Of a DNA stretch of 64,000 nucleotides, positions 54,613-64,000 are shown piece by piece; position 1 is the first letter of the stretch; each line of letters starts with the position of its first letter. The position numbers and the translations under genes are program-made. Below the pieces are notes generated by a model, which saw only the letters and a list, made by a program, of their open reading frames with translations, was not told where the DNA came from and did not search any database. Origin of the DNA: Bufo bufo (Eukaryota; Chordata; Amphibia; Anura; Bufonidae); contig NC_053393.1 in NCBI RefSeq assembly GCF_905171765.1, positions 192,041,921-192,105,920 on the forward strand, read 5' to 3'.

Positions 54613-56930
54613 TTATAAATTGATCTCAAAAGCCTCGTTGAGGTCGTATGGATGCAGACTATTCAATTTGAAGATCCAGTACATTTCTCTACGTCTAATA
54701 TGTTGGATATCCTTATGTAGATGACACGGGATTTTCTCGATTGGGGTTACCGTAAATCCGGCTGAACTACCCTCATGGTGTTCCGCAGCATGTCTAGATA
54801 CACTGTGTTTCCAAAAATTTTTCTTGATCTTAGATCTATGTGTATTCACTCGATTGCGCAGTGTCTGGATCGTGCGCCCCACATATTGCAGGTTGCATGG
54901 GCATTCTAGAAGATATATGACATGACTGGATTCGCAATTGAGTGCGGACATAATGGGGAAAAATTCCCCACTCACTCGGCTGTAAAAAACAGATGTTTGG
55001 CATATATTAGAGCAGCATAGGCATTTTATGTGTCCGCACTTAGAGCTACCTATGGAGGCGGCAGTATCATTGCTCACAATATGATGTGAAGCAGAATTAA
55101 GTTTGCTAGGATATTTTTGAGAGTACGTGCTCTTATTATACGTAAGTCTAGGGATTTCTGGAATAACTTGATTGAGGATGGGGTCTCTTTTTAAGATATG
55201 CCAATGTTTTTCTAGAACCGCTTTTATCGATAGATGATTTTGATTGAAGGTAGTGATGAAGTTGCAGCCATATTTTCCAATACTAATCTCTTTCTTCTTT
55301 TTAGACACTGGGATCAGACATTCATCTTGCGTAAGTTCTGTGGCCTTTTTTCTTGCGCCAGAGATGATGTTAGAGGGATACCCTTTCTGAGTGAATCTGG
55401 AGCTCAAGATATCGCACTGCTGGTGAAAATCTTCCTCGCGTGTACAGTTTCGTCTGAGTCGTTTAAATTGACTGAAAGGGATGTTTGTTTTCCATTTTCT
55501 GTAATGTGTACTTTTGAAGTCTAGATAGCTATTGCTATCTACCTTTTTAAAAAAAGTGCGTGTGTTTATTCTGTTGTTTTGAATAAAGATTTCTAGATCA
55601 AGAAACTCGGTCTTTTTGCTGTCAGACGTACCCGTGAACGTAATACCCCAATCATTGGTATTAATATATGAGATGAAATTATCTATAGATGTTTGGTCCC
55701 CATTCCAAATGAGGATCAGATCATCTATATATCTGCGGAAGAAGACAATGTTTTTATTGGCCCAGAAGCTAGATTGATATATGAATGTCTCCTCAAACGC
55801 CCCCATAAACAAATTCGCAAAACTGGGCGCGAAACGCGTCCCCATTGCGGTTCCGCGTATCTGTTTATAGATGTCATTTTGGAATGTGAAAACGTTGTGT
55901 GTGAGTATAAACTCAATACCTCTCATAATGAATGTTTTTTGCGCAACGGGCATATCTGGATCATTATCGAGAAAGCTGGAGGTGCATTTCATCCCTAAGT
56001 CGTGGGAGATGTTCGAATAAAGTGCTGATACATCCAAAGTCACCCAATGGTAATCGTCTGACCACTCAATGTCTTTGAGTACGGAAATGAGTGATGCAGA
56101 GTCTCTCAGGTGGGATTTTAGAGAGAGCACGTGTTTTTGCAGATGAATGTCAATGTAGTGTGACAGATTCCGTGTGAGAGAAGAGACACCCGATATTATG
56201 GGACGTCCTGGTGGATTTTGAATGTCCTTATGGATTTTGGGAAGGTGGTAAAAGGTCGCCGGTGTGGACTCTTTGACCATAATATAACCCCTTTCTTTCT
56301 TATCTAGACAGAGGTCCCCAGACTTAATTAAAGTCTGGAACTCTCCTAGATAAGTTTCAGAGGGGTCACACTCAAGCGGTAAATAATATTTATCATTTGT
56401 AAGAAAATTAAGGGCTTCTTTCACATAGTCTGTGCGGTTTTGAATGACAACCCCCCCCCCCCCCCCCCCTTGTCGGCATTTCTAATAACTAGATCGGTAT
56501 CAAGTTGTAATTTTTTCAGAGCTAGTTTCTCCGATGGTTTCATGTTTTGTCTTGTTGCTGGTTTCAGGTTAATATCCCTAAAGTCATTCGAGACCACAGA
56601 ATAAAATGTGTCAAGGAAATTTCCTTTATGGTGAATGGGATAAAAGGTTGAAGGTGGTTTAAGACCAGAAGGTAGTGGGGGTGGGGCTACAGACTGTTCC
56701 GTGTCAGGGGATATAGTATTGGGCTCTACATTGGATCCAATATTACGATTTTCTTTTATCTTAAAGTGCCTTTTGAGGGTAAGTTTCTTGATATATCGAT
56801 TAAGGTCGAGAAAGAGATCAAATTCTTTGATTTTGCTGGTGGGACAAAATGAGAGTCCTTTTGAGAGTACTGCAATCTCATTGGGTGTCAGTATGTGGCT
56901 AGACAGATTGAAGATGCCATGGGAAAGGGG
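54613..56930 (-). pseudogene. PLE-2 copy B ORF2 (reverse transcriptase and GIY-YIG endonuclease)
   Basis: From 56930 inward: 5'-truncated N-terminal region (LSSHILTPNEIAVLSKGLSF), then a run of 19 C (56451-56469; G on the coding strand) at the ADKGG codons, which breaks the frame. From 56424 a 603-codon frame is open: PPGRPIISGVSS, WVTLDVSALYSNI with the first catalytic Asp, AMGTRFAPSFANLFM, YIDDLILIWNG, a Cys cluster CGHIKCLCCSNIC, and the endonuclease IYLLECPCNLQYVGRT. Near 55095-55145 paired indels replace the residues that read RARTLKNILAPSK in copy A, a local compensated frameshift. It is not functional as it stands. Confidence 0.9.
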
Positions 56931-57206
56931 TCATGTGACTCCTGTCCTCCGTTCTTATTCATAATAAACTCATGAGAGAATCGCCGATTATATGTAATAT
57001 ACCCCCTTATATTATCTCTATATATCAACTGCAATTACATACTGTGACCACATGTATAATTTGAACAGTTATATTTATATTTGTGACACATTACCTGCAG
57101 CTAGCCCCTCCCATCTGTGGGCAGCTCTCAGGTAATCCGTTTTTTGGCGTTTTTTTTGTATCTTTATATACCTGTACTGATATTATTCATTGTGACTACT
57201 GTTAAC

Positions 57207-57241
57207 CTGATGAAGGGGACATTTTGAGCCCCGAAACGCGT
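57207..57241 (+). ncRNA. Hammerhead-like core, copy A 5' repeat
   Basis: CTGATGA (57207-57213), stem II GGGG (57215-57218) with CCCC (57229-57232), GAAA (57233-57236), then CGCGTTC. Stem I pairing is not evident. Confidence 0.5.
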
Positions 57242-57675
57242 TCTTCTATTTTATTTATGCATTAAAAAAGATTCACCTATAAGAGACGGATTGGATCCTA
57301 TGTGTTTTGCGCCTGACCAGAAAACCTTCTTCTCTACAAGCATCCTTTGGGGGATTGGGCCTCCGATCCCAAAGATACCTCTTCTGCGGCTGCATCTACG
57401 GATCCGAAAAATCTCTCTGGTTTATTTTACATACCTACAATAGAGTTGTGTCTATTCTTGCACAACCTAAAAAGGTGAGCACCTTTAACTTGTTTTACAA
57501 TTAAGTTTGTATTGAACATACTACCCTATTGTGCGCCCCCCATACCCCTTCTTTTGTCTCCATGTTCCCCTCCTGACCGAGGGGGACTCTAGACTCGCCT
57601 GTGGTTTCCAAGACTACTTCAACTGGAATTTCCAGATAAGGGGAGCTGCACATAGGCCTATCTACCAGGATCAAA

Positions 57676-59252
57676 ATGGATTATGCACGGAACCGTATGG
57701 AACAGCGTGAACGCTTGATCATACAATGTACAAGAAACACCGAACATCATGTCGATTTGAATCAGGATTTAAACGCAAGTATTGATGAAAAAACTTTATT
57801 AACTCTTTTTCATGATTTGGAGAAATTTATGTCAGAGGAAATACAACATCAACTAGATGCGAGTTTCCTTGAGATTTATCTCAAGGAGGAAATTGTTCCA
57901 CGTGGCCTAAGACTTCGTTTTGGTAACTCTTTTAAAGAAGATTTGGACTTTTGTAAGGAATGGGACACCTACCTACTTGAATGTGCAAAAGGTCTCATCA
58001 CTAGACTAATTGACAAAAGGCGTTTATGGTATCTAGAATGTGGTAGGAAAATATCTGCATGCCACGATCTGATTTCCAAATACAAATCCCACACTGCTTT
58101 TACCAAATTTGACCGGCTCATCACGGCGAGGATCCTATCAGTGGAAAAAGATACGTTATATAAAAAAAGCAATAAACTCGATAGAGATAGACAGGATTTT
58201 GCCACTAATAATATCAAATATTAGTTGAAATCGGATATACCTAGACAGCATACAAATAATCACATTTTATCAGACCCAGCTATACCCACTCCAATGGACA
58301 ATGCTACACATCACGACAATACATCACGTATGGAAACCAACCCTCCCGGTAGTAATGCCACCCACATCCCACCTCCCCTTCAGAAGAATCAAGATCACAA
58401 ATATAGGAGGTTTCAAAAACTTGGGTGTCATACTCTAATCGGAACAGATCCAATCAGAATAAAATGTCACGGTCCCTAGACAATAGACCCAATAAGCACT
58501 ATAGACTACAGACTTACCATACACCCAAATACAATGGCACATCCCCTAAAATCAACCTGATTCCTAACTCTGAACAATATACACCTCATAACGTCTGTCA
58601 CACCCCCACAAATATATCTGCACGTACCAACGATAGATCAGATAACACAGTTACTCAGGAATCCCCAATCTCTGTCTTCCAGACCCCGTTACTTACCCCA
58701 AGTGGAATACATGTCCCTCTCATTACCAATACCACACTCACCCTCACTTCCCCATCCTCTATTTTTTCCACAGAAATACTCAATACCTGTGGTCCACTTA
58801 ATCTTCCACCAACCGAGTTTTCTATCCATCCTGACCTACACTCATCCGTCACATCCAATTCTCCCACTCCCTCAGTTTGCTCTGATTTGGAGACTGACTC
58901 TCTTCTTACCATCCATGAGAGTACCCCTCCGTCAACCACTCCACATGTGGACATATTTGCTAGTACATCATCCACCACCTCCACTCAAATTAACTTGAAT
59001 CAACCAAACAATTCACCCACGATTGAATCCTTATCAGCTGGCCCTTTCACATCTATGGTATCCTTCTTAGATCTCCCTCCTCAGATCCATCCCACTACCA
59101 TTCAATCCAATCCAAAAAGTCCAAAAACCACCAATATAGCTCATTTTTTTCGCCCACTAGGCCACAAATCCGTGAAAAGAAAAAAACAAGGAGAGGCTGT
59201 AGAGCAGGTCAGCGCAAAACGAAAAATTCCTACCCCTCGCAGCCAACATTGA
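57676..59252 (+). pseudogene. PLE-2 copy A ORF1
   Basis: ATG 57676 (MDYARNRMEQ) follows 'aggatcaaa'. The first 182 codons are open and carry EEIVPRGLRLRF at about 71-82, CKEWDTYLLE, and ARILSVEKDTLYKK, matching ORF1 of PLE-1. An in-frame TAG lies at 58222-58224; the frame then continues to 58479, and the rest lies in another frame (58425-59252), rich in Ser, Thr and Pro, with a basic end (KSVKRKKQGEA). The stop TGA at 59250-59252 overlaps the ORF2 start by one base (TGATG). Function unknown; conservation between two PLE families supports a real element protein. Confidence 0.8.
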
Positions 59253-61589
59253 TGTCCCAACCGGATCCATCACCCCTTTCCCATGGCATCTTCCATCTGT
59301 CTAGCCACATACTGACACCCAATGAGATTGCAGTACTCTCAAAAGGACTCTCATTTTGTCCCACCAGCAAAATCAAAGAATTTGATCTCTTTCTCGACCT
59401 TAATCGATATATCAAGAAACTTACCCTCAAAAGGCACTTTAAGATAAAAGAAAATCGTAATATTGGATCCAATGTAGAGCCCAATACTATATCCCCTGAC
59501 ACGGAACAGTCTGTAGCCCCACCCCCACTACCTTCTGGTCTTAAACCACCTTCAACCTTTTATCCCATTCACCATAAGGGAAATTTCCTTGACACATTTT
59601 ATTCTGTGGTCTCGAATGACTTTAGGGATATTAACCTGAAACCAGCAACAAGACAAAACATGAAACCATCGGAGAAACTAGCTCTGAAAAAATTACAACT
59701 TGATACCGATCTAGTTATTAGAAATGCCGACAAGGGGGGGGGGGGTTGTCATTCAAAACCGCACAGACTATGTGAAAGAAGCCCTTAATATTCTTTCAAA
59801 TGATAAATATTATTTACCGCTTGAGTGTGACCCCTCTGAAACTTATCTAGGAGAGTTCCAGACTTTAATTAAGTCTGGGGACCTCTGTCTAGATAAGAAA
59901 GAAAGGGATTATATTATGGTCAAAGAGTCCACACCGGCGACCTTTTACCACCTTCCCAAAATCCATAAGGACATTCAAAATCCACCAGGACGTCCCATAA
60001 TATCGGGTGTCTCTTCTCTCACACGGAATCTGTCACACTACATTGACATTCATCTGCAAAAATACGTGCTCTCTCTAAAATCCCACCTGAGAGACTCTGC
60101 ATCACTCATTTCCGTACTCAAAGACATTGAGTGGTCAGACAATTACCATTGGGTGACTTTGGATGTATCAGCACTTTATTCGAACATCTCCCACGACTTA
60201 GGGATGAAATGCACCTCCAGCTTTCTCGATAATGATCCAGATATGCCCGTTGCGCAAAAAACATTCATTATGAGAGGTATTGAGTTTATACTCACACACA
60301 ACGTTTTCACATTCCAAAATGACATCTATTAACAGATACGCGGAACCGCAATGGAGACGCGTTTCGCGCCCAGTTTTGCAAATTTGTTTATGGGGGCGTT
60401 TGAGGAGACATTCATATATCAATCTAGCTTCTGGGCCAAAAAAAACATTGTCTTCTTCCGCAGATATATAGATGATCTGATCCTCATTTGGAATGGGGAC
60501 CAAACATCTATAGATAATTTCATCTCATATATTAATACCAATGATTGGGGTATTACGTTCACGGGTACGTCTGACAGCAAAAAGACCGAGTTTCTTGATC
60601 TAGAAATCTTTATTCAAAACAACAGAATAAACACACGCACTTTTTTTAAAAAGGTAGATAGCAATAGCTATCTAGACTTCAAAAGTACACATTACAGAAA
60701 ATGGAAAACAAACATCCCTTTCAGTCAATTTAAACGACTCAGACGAAACTGTACCCGCGAGGAAGATTTTCACCAGCAGTGCGATATCTTGAGCTCCAGA
60801 TTCACTCAGAAAGGGTATCCCTCTAACATCATCTCTGGCGCAAGAAAAAAGGCCACAGAACTTACCCAAGATGAATGTCTGATCCCAGTGTCTAAAAAGA
60901 AGAAAGAGATTAGTATTGGAAAATATGGCTGCAACTTCATCACTACCTTCAATCAAAATCATCTATCGATAAAAGCGGTTCTAGAAAAACATTGGCATAT
61001 CTTAAAAAGAGACCCCATCCTCAATCAAGTTATTCCAGAAATCCCTAGACTTACGTATAAAAGAGCACGTACTCTCAAAAATATCCTGGCACCTAGCAAA
61101 CTTAATTCTGCTTCACATCATATTGTGAGCAATGATACTGCCGCCTCCATAGGTAGCTCTAAGTGCGGACACATAAAATGCCTATGCTGTTCTAATATAT
61201 GCCAAACATCTGTTTTTTACAGCCGAGTGAGTGGGGAATCTTTCCCCATTATGTCCGCACTCAATTGCGAATCCAGTCATGTCATATATCTTCTAGAATG
61301 CCCATGCAACCTGCAATATGTGGGGCGCACGATCCAGACACTGCGCAATCGAGTGAATACACATAGATCTAAGATCAAGAAAAATTTTTGGAAACACAGT
61401 GTATCTAGACATGCTGCGGAACACCATGAGGGTAGTTCAGCCGGATTTACGGTAACCCCAATCGAGAAAATCCCGTGTCATCTACATAAGGATATCCAAC
61501 ATATTAGACGTAGAGAAATGTACTGGATCTTCAAATTGAATAGTCTGCATCCATACGGCCTCAACGAGGCTTTTGAGATCAATTTATAA
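59252..61589 (+). pseudogene. PLE-2 copy A ORF2 (reverse transcriptase and GIY-YIG endonuclease)
   Basis: ATG 59252 (MSQPDPSPLS). N-terminal segment to the NADKGG codons, where a run of 12 G (59734-59745) shifts the frame. It then reads PPGRPIISGVSS and WVTLDVSALYSNI up to a TAA at 60331-60333 (copy B has AAA, Lys). The remainder is open from 60351: TRFAPSFANLFM, YIDDLILIWNG, RARTLKNILAPSK, CGHIKCLCCSNIC and the endonuclease IYLLECPCNLQYVGRT, ending at 61589. The AMG motif reads AME here. Two lesions thus separate it from an open frame; the domain order is that of PLE-1 ORF2. Confidence 0.92.
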
Positions 61590-61679
61590 GAAAGATCAGA
61601 TCGGCATACGTATCCATTTATCGGTATATATATGTGTATCTATATATATATATATATACATATATTTACTTATTGTATT

Positions 61680-62922
61680 AATTTTATTCTATTTATTAAT
61701 ACCATAAAAACTTTTCGTTCTTATTCTTATTTTTATCTTTATGTTCTTACTACTATTATTTTTATTGTTTTTTATCCTTGTGATTATAGGTATTTTTAAA
61801 CGTATTTTTAAACGTATATCAAGAACTATTTATTACGGTGTGATATTTACTCACCCAACCCCTCGCTGCCAACAAAGTGGAGGGGTTCGCATGCCAAAAC
61901 CCTTCTATATTTATACTTATATATCTATATATTCATATATATTATATACATATTTTTCATATTTATATCCTTACCTATACACCATAACTACCGGAAAAAA
62001 ACGTGCCTTATGGCTACTAGCGCTTTTTAGCAACAATGTGTATTTATTGCGTCATTTATTATACCATATATATACTATACAGTTTTTATCCCCTTATTGA
62101 GATTTCTGCATTATATATTTATTTATCATATAGGGACATCGGCTCCTGCCTTATATATATATATATTTTTTATCTGTATTTCATCTTTATTCATATTTGC
62201 CTCTATAGCTATATTTATATTCATATGCACCCTCCCTAATCGTGGGAAATATATATACACCTTCAATATAACAAGCCCTGTGTGTTTGACCTCGATCGCG
62301 GTCCTGCGCCCCACTGTGACAGCCGCCTGGTGTGTTGTTAGTGGGAGCGCACATCCTCCGCAGACCGGCGTCCCCGTAGCCATGGACACTGGCCATGTGA
62401 TCATGAAGCTTGCGATCACATGACCAGGTGCCCGTGCAAGAAGGATAGCCTTACAGAGCGCAGGCGCCGGGTACCATACACAGGAGTTACTCTGCCCCGA
62501 TCACGTGACCGCATCAGTGCGGTCATGTGACTCCTGTCCTCCGTTCTTATTCATAATAAACTCATGAGAGAATCGCCGATTATATGTAATATACCCCCTT
62601 ATATTATCTCTATATATCAACTGCAATTACATACTGTGACCACATGTATAATTTGAACAGTTATATTTATATTTGTGACACATTACCTGCAGCTAGCCCC
62701 TCCCATCTGTGGGAAGCTCTCAGGTAATCCGTTTTTTGGCGTTTTTTTTGTATCTTTATATACCTGTACTGATATTATTCATTGTGACTACTGTTAACCT
62801 GATGAAGGGGAAATTTTGAGCCCCGAAACGCGTTCTTCTATTTTATTTATGCATTAAAAAAGATTCACCTATAAGAGACGGATTGGATCCTATGTGTTTT
62901 GCGCCTGACCAGAAAACCTTCT
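61680..62922 (+). repeat. PLE-2 copy A 3' terminal repeat (truncated)
   Basis: Inverted copy of the copy B repeat. It is preceded by a (TA)n run near 61645-61670. It lacks the last part of the repeat that copy B has (52020-52270). Confidence 0.87.
62799..62833 (+). ncRNA. Hammerhead-like core, copy A 3' repeat
   Basis: CTGATGA (62799-62805), GGGG/CCCC stem II, GAAA (62825-62828), then CGCGTTC. Same as 57207-57241 apart from a C-to-A change in the stem II loop. Confidence 0.5.
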
Positions 62923-62923
62923 T

Positions 62924-64000
62924 GGAAAATGCAAATGTGATCGCACACTACATCCAGCACTCTGCCCTCCATGCTGGATGAGACATTGGTTTATATTTTG
63001 GCCAAAGCATAGTAAGCCACTCACCGCGTCAAGGTTGTCTCATGAGTGGTCCCTAACTCTTGTTCCTACCTGTTCATGGGCCATGACAGCCACATAAAAT
63101 CCAGGGAATGCAGGTCAGCATGCAAGCCAAGTACACTTTGCTTGTAACCCCGTCCGGTGCCATTACAGCTTTCATCGGATCCAGGGATGCAAGTACCAAC
63201 ATGCATGCTGAACCCACCATATACTTCTCCTGGAGCCAGATGGCTAATGGTAGGTTCTATACAAGCAGACTCAGTTTTATACTGACTTTAAAACCAGCCT
63301 CCAGGACAGATTAACTGGTCAGGTGTGCTTGACTCAAAGGAGATCGCCACGCCTCCAATATATGCTACAAAGAAAAAAAATAGGAAGTTTGAGTCAGCAC
63401 AACCTGCCTGCAGGTGCACATCACTATGGTGAAATACATACACAAACGGAAAATGCAAATGTGATCGCACACTACATCCAGCACTCTGCCCTCCATGCTG
63501 GATGAGACATTGGTTTATATTTTGGCCAAAGCATAGTAAGCCACTCACCGCGTCAAGGTTGTCTCATGAGTGGTCCCTAACTCTTGTTCCTACCTGTTCA
63601 TGGGCCATGACAGCCACATAAAATCCAGGGAATGCAGGTCAGCATGCAAGCCAAGTACACTTTGCTTGTAACCCCGTCCGGTGCCATTACAGCTTTCATC
63701 GGATCCAGGGATGCAAGTACCAACACGCATGCTGAACCCACCATATACTTCTCCTGGAGCCAGATGGCTAATGGTAGGTTCTATATAGGCAGACTCAGTT
63801 TTATACTGACTTTAAAACCAGCCTCCAGGACAGATTAACTGGTCAGGTGTGCTTGACTCAAAGGAGATCGCCACGCCTCCAATATAAGCTACAAAGAAAA
63901 AAAATAGGAAGTTTGAGTCAGCACAACCTGCCTGCAGGTGCACATCACTATGGCGAAATACATACACAAACGGAAAATGCAAATGTGATCGCACACTACA
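62924..64000. repeat. 524-bp tandem satellite
   Basis: Units start at 62924, 63448 and 63972 with 'ggaaaatgcaaatgtgatcg', so two full monomers and the start of a third are in the window. The monomers differ at only a handful of sites (for example 'acatgcatgc' against 'acacgcatgc'). Each monomer has a 9-bp stem CATCCAGCA/TGCTGGATG with a 12-nt loop (first at 62951-62980). Matching short open frames in each unit have no recognised product. The array continues beyond the window. Confidence 0.93.

Larger units (their letters stand above)
51995..56930 (-). mobile_element. PLE-2 copy B, 5'-truncated Penelope-like element
   Basis: On the minus strand: ORF2 truncated at its 5' end (junction at about 56930), a 3' region interrupted by FB-3, and a terminal repeat (51995-about 53560). 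It is joined head to head with copy A at 56928-56931, where 'ggt' is shared by both sides. It begins inside hAT-4. Sequence is nearly the same as copy A except for small indels. Confidence 0.88.
56931..62922 (+). mobile_element. PLE-2 copy A, Penelope-like element with both ORFs (decayed)
   Basis: Plus strand: truncated 5' terminal repeat (56931-57600), ORF1 (57676-59252), ORF2 (59252-61589), 3' terminal repeat (61680-62922). The right end stops inside the repeat at 'gaccagaaaaccttctt', where the 524-bp satellite begins. It pairs with copy B as an inverted dimer. ORF1, ORF2 and general layout match PLE-1. Confidence 0.9.

Overview
The window looks like vertebrate intergenic or intronic DNA made almost entirely of transposable elements, most likely from an anuran amphibian with a large genome. 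The anuran call is inference: it rests on the mix of BED-finger hAT transposons with subterminal tandem repeats, chromodomain and Gmr1-type Ty3/gypsy elements, Penelope-like elements (PLEs) carrying hammerhead ribozymes, a CR1-type LINE tail, and characteristic MITEs. I found no host protein-coding exon, tRNA or rRNA gene.

Layout. 1-1061: end of a hAT MITE, a dispersed repeat, a microsatellite and unassigned sequence. 1062-12538: hAT-1 (+), split by the complete element hAT-2 (-, 4368-11021), which has a perfect 8-bp target-site duplication (TSD). 12539-15301: dispersed repeat, a Harbinger-like MITE, and fold-back element FB-1 (14029-15254), which has a 15-bp TSD, two divergent hammerhead-like motifs and an inserted hAT MITE. 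15302-21068: fold-back FB-4, split by the chromodomain retrotransposon Gypsy-1 (-, 15389-20664). 21069-22579: unassigned sequence with a TA-flanked MITE. 22580-26234: truncated hAT-5 (-). 26235-35124: hAT-3 (+), with a CR1 tail and a hAT MITE inserted in it. 35130-35574: a TTAA-flanked MITE. 35971-37045: FB-2, a 0.93-kb near-perfect palindrome with a hammerhead ribozyme at its centre. 37067-48665: Gypsy-2 (-), with integrase upstream of reverse transcriptase (Gmr1-like order), holding a solo LTR and the apparently intact PLE-1 (-, 38518-44985, 14-bp TSD). 48672-51994: truncated hAT-4 (+) with a 0.7-kb direct-repeat-ended insertion. 51995-62922: PLE-2, a head-to-head inverted pair (copy B -, copy A +), with FB-3 inserted in copy B. 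62924-64000: a 524-bp tandem satellite.

How the parts relate. The hAT copies fall into three related transposase types (hAT-1; hAT-2 and hAT-3; hAT-4 and hAT-5), all broken, although hAT-2 and hAT-3 have relatively few lesions. PLE-1 is the only element whose genes all look intact: ORF1 and ORF2 (reverse transcriptase plus GIY-YIG endonuclease) overlap as ATGA, and both 1.44-kb terminal repeats carry a well-formed type I hammerhead ribozyme. The signal most worth following is the set of small fold-back elements FB-1, FB-2 and FB-3. They share inverted arms, hammerhead or hammerhead-like cores pointing outward, and a one-sided unique tail; FB-1 and FB-2 have 15-bp TSDs, close to PLE-1's 14 bp. 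They look like non-autonomous, PLE-mobilised ribozyme elements.
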